Shown one piece after another: positions 16,307-25,142 of a stretch of 64,000 bases of DNA. The DNA is taken from the NCBI RefSeq assembly GCF_009915155.1, contig NZ_JAABLM010000003.1:62001-126000 (forward strand). Reading direction: 5' to 3'. Under the pieces are notes generated by a model. The model had not been told where the DNA came from, did not search any database, and was given only the letters and a program-made list of their open reading frames with translations. A program made the translations under genes and the position numbers. Source of the DNA: Flavobacterium ichthyis. Lineage in GTDB: Bacteria; Bacteroidota; Bacteroidia; Flavobacteriales; Flavobacteriaceae. Numbering within the stretch: position 1 is the first letter of the stretch; the number at the start of each line of letters is the position of its first letter.

Positions 16307-17524
16307 ATGAGATTACACAGAAATTTAGTTTACACTACAATAGATTCTTTAAACGCCATCTTTAATGAAGGCGAATATGCCGATAAAGTAGTTGCCCGAG
16401 CTTTAAAAAAAGACAAGCGTTGGGGAAGTGCAGATCGAAAATTTGTAGCCGAAACTATTTATGATATCGTAAGGTGGAAACGCCTTTACATGGAAATTGC
16501 CGGAGTAAAAGAACCAATGGATCGCGATCAATTGTGGCGAATTTTTGGCGTTTGGGCGGTTTTAAGAGGTTACCCAATTCCGGATTGGAGACAATTAGAA
16601 GGAACTCCAGAAAGAAGAATCAAAGGGAAATTTGATGAGTTGTCTAAGATTAGAAAATTTCGCGAATCAATTCCGGATTGGATGGATGAATTAGGAAAGG
16701 CGGAATTAGGTGAAGAACTTTGGAACAAAGAAATTGCTGCGCAAAATCAGCCAGCAAAAGTAATTTTGCGCGTGAATACTTTAAAAACAACACGCGAAAA
16801 ACTTCGAGCCATTTTGATGGATTTAGACATTGAAACCGAATTTTTACAAGATCAGCCAGATGCATTAGTTTTAAAAGAGCGTGCCAATGTATTTTTAACT
16901 GATGCTTTTAAAGAAGGATTTTTTGAAGTTCAGGATGCAAGTTCTCAATTAGTTGCACCATTTTTAGAGGTAAAACCAGGAATGAGGGTAGTTGACACTT
17001 GTGCTGGAGCTGGAGGAAAAACCCTCCACATGGCTTCATTAATGGAAAATAAAGGCCAGTTGATTGCCATGGATTTGTACGAAAGTAAACTGAAACAACT
17101 AAAAATAAGGGCTAAACGAAACGGTGCTTTTAACATAGAGTACCGAATCATCGACGGAACGAAACCCATCAAAAAATTACACGAAAAAGCTGATCGTGTA
17201 TTGATTGACGCACCTTGCAGTGGTTTAGGCGTTTTGAAAAGAAATCCAGATGCAAAATGGAAACTCCAACCAGAATTTATCGATAATATTAAAAAAGTTC
17301 AAGCGGAAGTTTTAGACAGTTATTCCAAAATTGTAAAACCGGGCGGAAAATTAGTGTACGCCACTTGTTCCGTTTTGCCTTCAGAAAATCAAAACCAAGT
17401 GAAAAATTTTCTAGAAACGGAAAACGGAAAACAATTTTCTTTCGTAAAAGATGTAAAAATTTTAGCGTCAGAATCTGGTTTTGATGGTTTTTATATGGCT
17501 TTATTAGAAAGAAAAGAAAAATAA
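16307..17524 (+). CDS. RsmB/NOL1-type RNA (cytosine-5) methyltransferase
   Basis: A 405-residue SAM-dependent m5C RNA methyltransferase. An N-terminal NusB-like region (about 1-130) precedes the Rossmann methyltransferase domain. Key motifs are DTCAGAGGKTLHMA (SAM binding, near 229), DAPCSGLGVLKRNPDAKW (motif IV with catalytic-type Cys near 303) and YATCSVLPSENQ (motif VI, nucleophile Cys near 354). It probably methylates 16S rRNA like RsmB, although target identity is inference. The first secreted nuclease gene begins seven bases after its stop. Confidence 0.88.
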   Translation: MRLHRNLVYTTIDSLNAIFNEGEYADKVVARALKKDKRWGSADRKFVAETIYDIVRWKRLYMEIAGVKEPMDRDQLWRIFGVWAVLRGYPIPDWRQLEGTPERRIKGKFDELSKIRKFRESIPDWMDELGKAELGEELWNKEIAAQNQPAKVILRVNTLKTTREKLRAILMDLDIETEFLQDQPDALVLKERANVFLTDAFKEGFFEVQDASSQLVAPFLEVKPGMRVVDTCAGAGGKTLHMASLMENKGQLIAMDLYESKLKQLKIRAKRNGAFNIEYRIIDGTKPIKKLHEKADRVLIDAPCSGLGVLKRNPDAKWKLQPEFIDNIKKVQAEVLDSYSKIVKPGGKLVYATCSVLPSENQNQVKNFLETENGKQFSFVKDVKILASESGFDGFYMALLERKEK

Positions 17525-17531
17525 TTATTTT

Positions 17532-18617
17532 ATGAAAAAACTTTACTCGTTATTTGCCGGATTAAGTATAATGATGGCTTTTGGACAAGCAGGAGCTCCA
17601 GCCACACCGTATTATAATGGATTCAATTGGAACCAAACTGGATCCGCTTTGCGAACAGCTCTGGCATCAAAAATTTCGCTTACCCATAGTAGAAACTTAA
17701 GTTACGATGAGGTATGGGAAGCCTTAAAAGTTACCGACTTGCTACCAAGTCAAACCTCCAACGTAATGTTAATTTATGGGTTTAGTAATAATATTTGTCC
17801 AAGTTCAAGCTCGGACGATAATGATCATAAATTAAGAAATAAAAATAGTAACGGCGGTAGCGCAAATTGTGAATGGAATAGAGAACATACATTTGCACAA
17901 TCACTTGGAAATCCTGAACTTGGACAAACCGGTCCAGGAGCCGATGCACATCATTTACGAGCTTCAGACGTTCAAAGAAACGGACAAAGAGGAAACTTAA
18001 AATTTGCTGCTGGCTCAGGAAATTCTGGAACAGTTTCGGGTGGTTGGTATCCTGGAGACGAATGGAAAGGCGACGTGGCGAGAATGATGATGTACATGTA
18101 TCTTCGTTATGGAAATCGTTGTTTACCAACAGCAGTTGGGACAGGATCTACGGCAGCATCGGATAGCAATATGCTAAATTTATTTTTGCAATGGAATGCT
18201 GAAGACCCGGTTTCACAATATGAAGACAACAGAAATACCTATTTAGGAACAACTTCAAATGCATACGGACAAGGAAACAGAAATCCTTTTATTGACAATC
18301 CCTATCTGGCAACCCTGATTTGGGGTGGTCCAATTGCGCAAAACAGATGGCCATTCTTAGATACAGAAACTTTTGAAATGCTTGATGCTGTGGCGGTTTA
18401 TCCAAATCCTTCAAATAATCATAGAATTAATATTGACTCTGATGTGGTTTTAGATGAAATTGAATTGATCAACATTAACGGACAAATCATTCAAAGAATT
18501 CAAAGACCATACGCATCAGGAAATACTTATTCTCTAGAGAATTTACCTTCCGGATTTTATTTCTTAAAAATTTCAGCGGAAAATCAATCTACAACTAAAA
18601 AAGTAATTGTTAACTAA
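17532..18617 (+). CDS. Secreted endonuclease I with T9SS sorting domain (copy 1)
   Basis: A 361-residue secreted nuclease. The signal peptide is followed by an endonuclease I (EndA/NucM) domain at about 35-275, with the His-Me-finger motif WNREHTFAQS, GADAHHLRASDVQRNG and GDVARMMMYMYLRYGNR. The last 73 residues, from VYPNPSNN to STTKKVIVN, are a T9SS type A sorting domain, so the enzyme should cross the outer membrane. It probably degrades extracellular DNA for nutrients or biofilm turnover. It starts seven bases after the RNA methyltransferase gene with no promoter of its own visible, and is followed by a terminator. It is the first of three tandem paralogues. Confidence 0.9.
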   Translation: MKKLYSLFAGLSIMMAFGQAGAPATPYYNGFNWNQTGSALRTALASKISLTHSRNLSYDEVWEALKVTDLLPSQTSNVMLIYGFSNNICPSSSSDDNDHKLRNKNSNGGSANCEWNREHTFAQSLGNPELGQTGPGADAHHLRASDVQRNGQRGNLKFAAGSGNSGTVSGGWYPGDEWKGDVARMMMYMYLRYGNRCLPTAVGTGSTAASDSNMLNLFLQWNAEDPVSQYEDNRNTYLGTTSNAYGQGNRNPFIDNPYLATLIWGGPIAQNRWPFLDTETFEMLDAVAVYPNPSNNHRINIDSDVVLDEIELININGQIIQRIQRPYASGNTYSLENLPSGFYFLKISAENQSTTKKVIVN

Positions 18618-18639
18618 TTGATTTTTAACAAATAACTAT

Positions 18640-18673
18640 AAGTCTGCATGATCATTTGCAGACTTTTTTTTTG
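18640..18673 (+). terminator. Terminator after nuclease copy 1
   Basis: Stem aagtctgca (18640-18648) with tgcagactt (18657-18665), then a T run. Confidence 0.8.
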
Positions 18674-18704
18674 CTAAAAATGTAGGTCAACCAATTTATT
18701 AGCT

Positions 18705-18712
18705 TAAATTTG
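18705..18712 (+). promoter_or_regulatory. Candidate -7 element of nuclease copy 2 (TAAATTTG)
   Basis: TAnnTTTG match 20 bases before the ATG at 18733. The preceding taggtcaac and atttat words are shared with the region upstream of copy 3, so the two promoters are probably duplicates. Confidence 0.5.
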
Positions 18713-18732
18713 CCGTTCCATAAATATATTCA

Positions 18733-19812
18733 ATGAAAAAAATTTTTACCCTAAATCTTTTATTATCAAGCTTTTGTTTGCTTGCGCAAATTCCTAATGG
18801 ATATTACAACAACGCAACCGGAACCGGATATAATTTAAAAACACAACTCAAAACCATAATTTCTAATGGTCATTCCGGAAAATCTTACGATAATCTTTTT
18901 ACCGATGTAAAAGGTTTTAAAGCTACGGACGTGGATATTTTTTATGAAAATGATGGCAGTATTTTAGACATGTATTCGGAAAATCCAACCGGAGCTGACG
19001 CATACAATTATAGCTATTATGCAAATGACAAATGCGGAAATTACCAAGGCGAATCGGATTGTTACAATGGCGAACATTTTGTTCCACAAAGTACTTACAA
19101 TTCAGCAATGCCGATGGTTGGCGACATTCACCAATTAACTCCAACTGACGGCTATGTGAACAACCGAAGAAGTAATTTTCCTTTTGCTAATATTTCTAAT
19201 CCAACTTGGACATCAAACAATGGTTCAAAATTAGGCAGGATTAACATATCTGGTTATTCCGGTTTTGCATTTGAACCAATTGACGAATTTAAAGGCGATG
19301 TTGCCCGAATTTTATTTTATTTCGCAACAAGATACGAAAATCAAGTATCTAACTATTCGTTTCCAATGTTTAATGGAACAAGTAATCAAGTATTTAAAAC
19401 TGATTTTTTGAATATGTTATTACAATGGCATCAAAATGATCCGGTTAGCAATCGCGAAATTCACCGAAACAACAAAGCTTATTTGTACCAAGGAAACCGT
19501 AATCCATTTATCGATCATCCTGAATATGTGCAACAAATATGGGGAAGTTCGCTTTCAACCGAAGATTTAAACCTTTTAGCAGATTTGTCAGTTTATCCAA
19601 ATCCTTCTAATAATCACAAAATAAATATTGAAATTGATATAGTTTTGGATGAAATTCAATTAATTTCAATTAACGGGCAAATGATCCAAAAAATCCAAAA
19701 ACCCAATGCTTCTGGAAATACATATTCTTTAGAAAATTTACCTTCTGGATTTTATTTCTTAAAAATTTCAGCAAAAAATCAATCAACAACTAAAAAAATT
19801 GTAGTAAACTAA
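18733..19812 (+). CDS. Secreted endonuclease I with T9SS sorting domain (copy 2, divergent)
   Basis: A 359-residue paralogue with the same layout: a signal peptide to LLAQ, a nuclease domain and a C-terminal T9SS domain. The catalytic domain is clearly divergent. The finger motif reads CYNGEHFVPQS (Gly where copies 1 and 3 have Arg), and DIHQLTPTDGYVNNRR and DEFKGDVARILFYFATRY replace the copy 1/3 sequences. By contrast the 73-residue tail is about as close to copy 1 as copy 3 is. The active-site His is kept, so it is likely an active DNase with altered preference. It has its own promoter and terminator. Confidence 0.87.
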   Translation: MKKIFTLNLLLSSFCLLAQIPNGYYNNATGTGYNLKTQLKTIISNGHSGKSYDNLFTDVKGFKATDVDIFYENDGSILDMYSENPTGADAYNYSYYANDKCGNYQGESDCYNGEHFVPQSTYNSAMPMVGDIHQLTPTDGYVNNRRSNFPFANISNPTWTSNNGSKLGRINISGYSGFAFEPIDEFKGDVARILFYFATRYENQVSNYSFPMFNGTSNQVFKTDFLNMLLQWHQNDPVSNREIHRNNKAYLYQGNRNPFIDHPEYVQQIWGSSLSTEDLNLLADLSVYPNPSNNHKINIEIDIVLDEIQLISINGQMIQKIQKPNASGNTYSLENLPSGFYFLKISAKNQSTTKKIVVN

Positions 19813-19834
19813 TTGATTTTTGATAATTAATAAA

Positions 19835-19861
19835 AAGCCTGCAATAATACTGCGGGCTTAA
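19835..19861 (+). terminator. Terminator after nuclease copy 2
   Basis: Stem aagcctgca (19835-19843) with tgcgggctt (19851-19859); weak T run. Confidence 0.6.
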
Positions 19862-19907
19862 TTCTTTTACGAAAAGTTAAAGTTTAGGTCAACGAAATTT
19901 ATCGCCC

Positions 19908-19915
19908 TAAATTTG
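19908..19915 (+). promoter_or_regulatory. Candidate -7 element of nuclease copy 3 (TAAATTTG)
   Basis: TAnnTTTG match 20 bases before the ATG at 19936, the same distance as for copy 2, in related flanking sequence. Confidence 0.5.
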
Positions 19916-19935
19916 CACCTCCAAAAATTTATTGA

Positions 19936-21003
19936 ATGAAAAAATTGTTTTCGGCAGTAGCACTTTATTCTTTCGCTATTGCTACGGCACAAAATGGAGC
20001 TCCGGCATCTCCTTATTATGACGGGTTTAATTTTCAGCAAACTGGTATTAATTTAAGGAATGCTTTAACTACTAAAATTACCGCTACACATGTGAACACA
20101 ATCAGTTATGATGAAGCAAGAGAGGCCTTGAAAATTACTGATTTAGAATCGTCAACATCCAATAATGTTTTGCTTTTATACGGTTGGGCAAATGGTTCAG
20201 GCGATGTTACTAAAGACCGAACAAGGAGCAAATCAAATTTTGGTGGCGGAAATGGCCAATGGAATCGTGAACATACTTATGCAAAATCTCAAGGAACGCC
20301 CGCTTTGGGAACTTCCGGACCTGGAGCTGATGCGCATCACCTTCGCGCATCTGACGTTAGAAGAAACGGAAATAGAGGGAATAAAGATTTTGCAGCTGGA
20401 CAAGGATTTTCTGGAGATGTTAGTGGAGGTTGGTATCCTGGAGATGAATGGAAAGGAGATGTGGCACGAATGATCATGTACATGTACGTGAGATATGGAA
20501 ATCGTTGTTTACCAACTAATATTGTAAGTGGAAGTAGAAATTCAATTGATAGTAATATGGTAAATTTGTTATTACAATGGAATGCCGAAGATCCCGTTTC
20601 AGAATATGAAGACCGACGAAATACTTATTTAGGAAACGCTTCTAACACATACGGTCAAGGAAACCGAAACCCTTTTATTGACAATCCTTATCTAGCCACG
20701 ATGATTTGGGGTGGTCCTGCGGCACAAAATCGTTGGCAAAATCTTTCATCTGAAAATTTTGATGCTTTAACAGCGCTTTCAGTTTACCCAAATCCTTCCA
20801 ATAATCACAGGATTAACATTGATTCAGAAATTATTTTAGACGAAATTCAATTGATTTCTACCAACGGTCAAATCATTCAAAAAATTGATAAACCAACAGC
20901 ATCTGGAAAAACATATACGTTAGAAAACTTGCCTTCCGGATTTTATTTCTTGAAAATTTCGTCAGAAAATATTACGACTACGAAGAAAATTTTGGTGAAT
21001 TAA
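19936..21003 (+). CDS. Secreted endonuclease I with T9SS sorting domain (copy 3)
   Basis: A 355-residue paralogue whose catalytic domain closely follows copy 1: PASPYYDGFNFQQTG at the start, WNREHTYAKS finger motif, GPGADAHHLRASDVRRNG, and GDVARMIMYMYVRYGNRC. The tail is again a T9SS type A domain, ending TTTKKILVN. It should be secreted to the cell surface or medium as a DNase. It has its own promoter-like element and terminator, so each of copies 2 and 3 can be expressed alone. Confidence 0.9.
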   Translation: MKKLFSAVALYSFAIATAQNGAPASPYYDGFNFQQTGINLRNALTTKITATHVNTISYDEAREALKITDLESSTSNNVLLLYGWANGSGDVTKDRTRSKSNFGGGNGQWNREHTYAKSQGTPALGTSGPGADAHHLRASDVRRNGNRGNKDFAAGQGFSGDVSGGWYPGDEWKGDVARMIMYMYVRYGNRCLPTNIVSGSRNSIDSNMVNLLLQWNAEDPVSEYEDRRNTYLGNASNTYGQGNRNPFIDNPYLATMIWGGPAAQNRWQNLSSENFDALTALSVYPNPSNNHRINIDSEIILDEIQLISTNGQIIQKIDKPTASGKTYTLENLPSGFYFLKISSENITTTKKILVN

Positions 21004-21027
21004 TTTTTTTCAAACTAAAATAACAAG

Positions 21028-21060
21028 AAGCCTTTTTGAGAAATTAAAAAGGCTTTTTTT
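21028..21060 (+). terminator. Terminator after nuclease copy 3
   Basis: Stem aagccttttt (21028-21037) with aaaaaggctt (21046-21055), then a T run. Confidence 0.8.
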
Positions 21061-21087
21061 ATACATTTATTCCAAAATTATTAGCTC

Positions 21088-21882
21088 ATGGAAGATTATC
21101 TGGAAATCAATAGAAAAGCTTGGAACGACCGGACGGAATTTCACATTGCCTCGGAATTTTACAACCAACGCGAATTTTTACAAGGGAAAAACTCGCTAAA
21201 CGAAATTGAATTATCGCTATTGAGAGCTATTCAAAACAAAAAAATATTACACCTTCAATGTCATTTTGGGCAAGACACCATTTCGCTTTCAAGACTTGGG
21301 GCAATTGCTACCGGAGTTGATTTTTCGGATAAAGCCATTGATTTTGCCAAGAAAACTGCAAAAGAACTAAAGCTCGACACTCAATTTATTAACTGCGATA
21401 TTTACAGTTTGCCTCATTTTTCAAATGAAAAATTCGACATCGTTTTTACCAGTTACGGAACGATTGGTTGGCTTCCGGATTTAGAAAAATGGGCAAATAT
21501 TGTGGCTATGTTTCTAAAACCTGGAGGCAAATTCATCATGGCAGATTTTCATCCTGTGGTTTGGATGTTTGACAATAATTTTAAAGAAATTCAATACCGA
21601 TATTTTAAAGATGAACCAATTATTGAAGAACTAACTGGTACTTATGCTGAAAAAAATGCACCCATTTCTCGCAAAGAAATTAGCTGGAACCACAGTTTAA
21701 GCGAGTTAATCAATAGTTTGCTAAAGCAAAATTTAGAATTGAACGAATTTCACGAATATGATTGTTCGCCATACGATTGCTTCAACGAAACGGTTGAAAT
21801 CAATCCGGGAAAATTCAGAATCAAACATTTAAAAAATAAAATTCCCATGGTATATTCTATTTTGGCAACTAAAAAACCGTGA
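21088..21882 (+). CDS. Class I SAM-dependent methyltransferase
   Basis: A 264-residue Rossmann-fold methyltransferase of the type-11 kind. Motif I appears as ILHLQCHFGQDTISLSRLG near residues 52-70, with the acidic end of strand 2 at GVDFS and motif IV near FDIVFTSYGTIGWL. The N-terminal LEINRKAWNDRTEFH is typical of small-molecule methyltransferases in this group. The substrate cannot be inferred. It is transcribed alone and converges on rho across a bidirectional terminator. Confidence 0.8.
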   Translation: MEDYLEINRKAWNDRTEFHIASEFYNQREFLQGKNSLNEIELSLLRAIQNKKILHLQCHFGQDTISLSRLGAIATGVDFSDKAIDFAKKTAKELKLDTQFINCDIYSLPHFSNEKFDIVFTSYGTIGWLPDLEKWANIVAMFLKPGGKFIMADFHPVVWMFDNNFKEIQYRYFKDEPIIEELTGTYAEKNAPISRKEISWNHSLSELINSLLKQNLELNEFHEYDCSPYDCFNETVEINPGKFRIKHLKNKIPMVYSILATKKP

Positions 21883-21897
21883 TTTATTTAAAAATAA

Positions 21898-21933
21898 AAA
21901 ACTCCAACCATTAGCTGATTGGAGTTTGTTTTT
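21898..21933. terminator. Bidirectional terminator between methyltransferase and rho
   Basis: Stem aaactccaa (21898-21906) with ttggagttt (21919-21927), flanked by A-rich and T-rich runs, between converging genes. Confidence 0.75.
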
Positions 21934-21952
21934 CTATAAAAATTGTTCAGAA

Positions 21953-23704
21953 TTAATCGTTCATTGAGATTAAAAATTCTTCGTTATTTCTGGTTTTTTT
22001 GAAACGATCGTTGATAAAATCCATGGCTTCCACCGGATTCATATCAGCCAAATATTTTCGCATAATCCACATTCTTTGAATAGTTCCCTCGTCTAAAAGT
22101 AAATCGTCACGTCTTGTACTTGAAGAAGTTAAATCAATAGCAGGGAAAATTCTTCGGTTGGCAATTTTTCGATCTAATTGAAGTTCCATATTTCCAGTTC
22201 CTTTAAATTCTTCAAAAATTACTTCATCCATTTTAGAACCTGTTTCTGTCAAAGCCGTGGCAATGATACTTAATGAACCGCCATTTTCAATATTCCTCGC
22301 AGCCCCGAAAAATCTTTTGGGTTTTTGCAAAGCATTCGCATCTACACCACCACTCAACACCTTACCAGATGCTGGTTGAACTGTGTTATAAGCTCTTGCT
22401 AAACGCGTTATTGAATCTAAAAGAATTACCACATCATGCCCACATTCTACTAATCGTTTTGCTTTTTCCAAAACAATATTGGCTACTTTAACGTGTCTTT
22501 CCGCAGGTTCGTCAAACGTTGAAGCAATCACTTCTCCCCTAACGCTTCGTTGCATATCAGTAACTTCCTCGGGACGTTCGTCAATCAATAAAACAATTAA
22601 ATAAACTTCAGGGTGATTGGCAGCAATTGTGTTAGCGATGTCTTTTAGCAAAACTGTTTTTCCGGTTTTCGGCTGTGCTACAATCATGCCACGTTGTCCT
22701 TTTCCAATTGGTGAAAATAAATCGATAATTCTGGTTGAAATTGAACTTTGTTTTCCAGCCAAATCAAATTTTTCGTTAGGAAATAATGGAGTTAAATGTT
22801 CAAATGAAACACGATCTCTTACCACTTGCGGGTCATGACCATTGATTTTCAAAACTTTAACTAATGGAAAATATTTTTCTCCTTCTTTTGGAGGACGAAC
22901 AACTCCTTTTACAGTATCTCCGGTTTTTAAACCAAATAATCTGATTTGGGAGGTTGAAAGGTAAATATCATCTGGCGAAGCCAAATAATTATAGTCAGAC
23001 GAACGTAAAAATCCGTAACCATCTGGCATCATTTCAAGAACGCCTTCACTTTCAATAATTCCGTCAAATTCATAGTCGGCATCACGGAAATTGGTCGTTT
23101 TCTTGTTGTTTTTAAAATTCTGATTTTGGTTAGAACTTTGATTTTGATTAGGGTTAGAATTCTGGTTTTGGTTGTTATTAGAATGAGACGCCTGATTTTG
23201 ATTTTGGTTCTGATTCGGATTTTGTTTTTTATTTTGATTAGGATTTTGTCCCTTAGGTTTTTGCTTGTGCCCATTTTCCTTAGCAACAGTTTTGTCATTA
23301 ACCGCTATGTAAGAAGCATCTGATGAATCTTTATCTCGATTTTCAACTGATTTATTGGGGACTTTGTCAACCTTTTTTTGAATTTTGTGTTTGTTTGACT
23401 TTGCTTCCTCCTCATTTTTAACGGGAGGTTTATCAGTCTCGAGGTTATTTTTTTCGTCTTTTAATTGAGCAGTTATTTCAGTTTCTTCTGCTTTTTTGGG
23501 AGCGATAATTCGGGTGCGTTTAGGTTTTTCGTCAGTAGTTTTACTATCGTCAGCAATATCTTTAGGATTAGCTGCTTGATAATCAAGTATTTTGTAGATA
23601 AGTTCGTCTTTTTTAACGCCGTGAAATTTTATTTTTTTTGTGGCTTTTGCAATATCTTGAAGCTCAGAAAGCTTCATTTCTTTTAAAACAGAAATGTCAA
23701 ACAT
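21953..23704 (-). CDS. rho: Transcription termination factor Rho with Asn/Gln-rich insert
   Basis: A 583-residue Rho helicase, much longer than the roughly 420 residues of E. coli Rho. The ATG at 23704 ([16 protein letters not shown]) is chosen because the Rho_N domain begins there; an ORF extension to 23800 lacks homology. Order: Rho_N 1-45, a charged linker, an Asn/Gln-rich low-complexity stretch at about 148-202, the RNA-binding cold-shock-like domain from about 208 ([15 protein letters not shown]), then the RecA-type ATPase with Walker A QPKTGKT and [10 protein letters not shown]. It is essential for factor-dependent termination. The insert is the striking feature and is likely disordered. 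Confidence 0.93.
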   Translation of the reverse strand: MFDISVLKEMKLSELQDIAKATKKIKFHGVKKDELIYKILDYQAANPKDIADDSKTTDEKPKRTRIIAPKKAEETEITAQLKDEKNNLETDKPPVKNEEEAKSNKHKIQKKVDKVPNKSVENRDKDSSDASYIAVNDKTVAKENGHKQKPKGQNPNQNKKQNPNQNQNQNQASHSNNNQNQNSNPNQNQSSNQNQNFKNNKKTTNFRDADYEFDGIIESEGVLEMMPDGYGFLRSSDYNYLASPDDIYLSTSQIRLFGLKTGDTVKGVVRPPKEGEKYFPLVKVLKINGHDPQVVRDRVSFEHLTPLFPNEKFDLAGKQSSISTRIIDLFSPIGKGQRGMIVAQPKTGKTVLLKDIANTIAANHPEVYLIVLLIDERPEEVTDMQRSVRGEVIASTFDEPAERHVKVANIVLEKAKRLVECGHDVVILLDSITRLARAYNTVQPASGKVLSGGVDANALQKPKRFFGAARNIENGGSLSIIATALTETGSKMDEVIFEEFKGTGNMELQLDRKIANRRIFPAIDLTSSSTRRDDLLLDEGTIQRMWIMRKYLADMNPVEAMDFINDRFKKTRNNEEFLISMND

Positions 23705-23851
23705 AAAAAATTTGAAGAATAAATTAATGTAGTATAAAAGTGTGGATTTTTTTAATAAGTACAATCCGCGGAATGAAGCTAATACGGATTTACAATGCAA
23801 TATTACAATTATTTTTTAAATATGCAATAGTAATACTTAAAAATAATCATT

Positions 23852-23859
23852 TATTTTTG
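23852..23859 (+). promoter_or_regulatory. Candidate -7 element (TATTTTTG)
   Basis: TAnnTTTG match 20 bases before the ATG at 23880. Its position rules out translation from a TTG at 23859 and supports the downstream start. Confidence 0.5.
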
Positions 23860-23879
23860 TGCAACAAATTATCAGTAAT

Positions 23880-24293
23880 ATGATTCAACGAATCCAAACG
23901 GTATATCTATTCCTATCTTTTTTAGCGATGGGTGTGATGCCATTTTTATTTCCCTTGGAAACGGACATTTCCGGAAATAAGGCGGTTTATTTTACTGATT
24001 ATACCCTAGACGTTGTTTTATTTTTAGGAAGCGCTGCATTGTCGCTGGTAACTATTTTCCTTTACAATAACAGAAAACTTCAGTTTGTACTTTGCAGATT
24101 GAATATGATATTAAATTTAATTTTATTAGGTTTATTTGTATATCATTCGCTAAACTTACCCGGAGGAGTGGCGACTCCAGAGAAGGGTATTGGGATGTTC
24201 ATGCCTATTTTTTCTATCGTTTTTCTTGTGCTCGCTAATAGAGCCATAAAAAAGGATGAAGATCTCGTAAAATCTGCGGATAGATTGAGGTAA
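23880..24293 (+). CDS. DUF4293 membrane protein
   Basis: A 137-residue four-helix membrane protein starting MIQRIQTVYLFLSFLAMG, the typical opening of the DUF4293 family, which is commonly divergent from rho in flavobacteria. Helices lie at about 7-25, 50-70, 75-100 and 110-128. No function is established. The ATG at 23880 is preferred because a promoter element ends at 23859. A strong terminator follows. Confidence 0.82.
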   Translation: MIQRIQTVYLFLSFLAMGVMPFLFPLETDISGNKAVYFTDYTLDVVLFLGSAALSLVTIFLYNNRKLQFVLCRLNMILNLILLGLFVYHSLNLPGGVATPEKGIGMFMPIFSIVFLVLANRAIKKDEDLVKSADRLR

Positions 24294-24322
24294 ACCTATA
24301 AACTTAGTTTATTTAGTGCGTC

Positions 24323-24354
24323 AAAAGCCCATCTTCAAAGATGGGCTTTTTTTT
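24323..24354 (+). terminator. Terminator after the DUF4293 gene
   Basis: Stem aaaagcccatct (24323-24334) with agatgggctttt (24339-24350), then T run. Confidence 0.85.
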
Positions 24355-24425
24355 GTAGTTCATCTATTTTTTAGACTTTTCACCGTTTAATCAAAAAAAA
24401 AATACCTGTTATCTAAAATTAATGT

Positions 24426-24433
24426 TAAATTTG
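24426..24433 (+). promoter_or_regulatory. Candidate -7 element (TAAATTTG)
   Basis: TAnnTTTG match 23 bases before the ATG at 24457 of the response regulator. Confidence 0.45.
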
Positions 24434-24456
24434 AAAATGTTCAATCCCCCTGAAAA

Positions 24457-25119
24457 ATGAACGATAAAATTAAGATATACTTAGCAGATGACCATCAAGT
24501 TCTAATTGAAGGTATAACACTGTTGCTAAATACTAATCCAAAATTTGAAATTTTAGGTTATGCACTTAACGGTGAGCATCTAGTAGAGGAAATTTTCGAA
24601 AAGAAACCGGATATTTTAGTGATGGACATTAATATGCCAAAAAAAGACGGCATTGATGTTTTAAGAGAATTTCAAGAAAAAGGTTATTGCTGTAAAGTAA
24701 TTATTCTCTCAAGTTATGACGATGTAAAAATCATCAAACAAGTTTTAAAACTTGGTGCAAGTGGCTATTTGAGTAAGCAAAGTGCTGGCGAAAGTATTCA
24801 AGAAGCCATCGAAACTGTTTATCATGGGGAACAATATTTTTCTCAAAGTATTCGAAACCGCGTTTTTCAGTCGTTTGCCAATATTGTACAACCTTCTTAT
24901 GTTCAGGAAGAATTACCGCTTTCCGCTATAACGGAACGTGAACTCGAGGTTTTAAGATTAATTTCTTTAGAATACAGCGGTGTTCAAATTGGCGAAGAAC
25001 TTCATATCAGCCCAAATACAGTCGAAACGCATCGAAAAAATTTAATTAAAAAATTAAATGTAAAGTCAACCATTGGGTTGGTTAAATATGCCATGAAACA
25101 CAACCTTTTGAGTAATTAG
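24457..25119 (+). CDS. NarL/LuxR-type response regulator
   Basis: A 220-residue response regulator. The receiver domain (1-125) shows the acidic pair in LADDH (near 9-13), phosphoacceptor Asp57 in MDINMPKKDG, the switch Ser in ILSSYDD and Lys in YLSKQS. The C-terminal LuxR-type HTH at about 150-215 shows ITERELEVLRLIS and SPNTVETHRKNLIKKL. It should be phosphorylated by the histidine kinase encoded two genes downstream and act as a transcription factor. No target site is evident in the window. Confidence 0.92.
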   Translation: MNDKIKIYLADDHQVLIEGITLLLNTNPKFEILGYALNGEHLVEEIFEKKPDILVMDINMPKKDGIDVLREFQEKGYCCKVIILSSYDDVKIIKQVLKLGASGYLSKQSAGESIQEAIETVYHGEQYFSQSIRNRVFQSFANIVQPSYVQEELPLSAITERELEVLRLISLEYSGVQIGEELHISPNTVETHRKNLIKKLNVKSTIGLVKYAMKHNLLSN

Positions 25120-25142
25120 TAACCTAATAACTTTTTAAATAT

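Noticed and set aside
23705-23800. N-terminal extension of Rho.
   Set aside because: The extra residues show no Rho homology and the conserved Rho_N sequence starts at the ATG at 23704.
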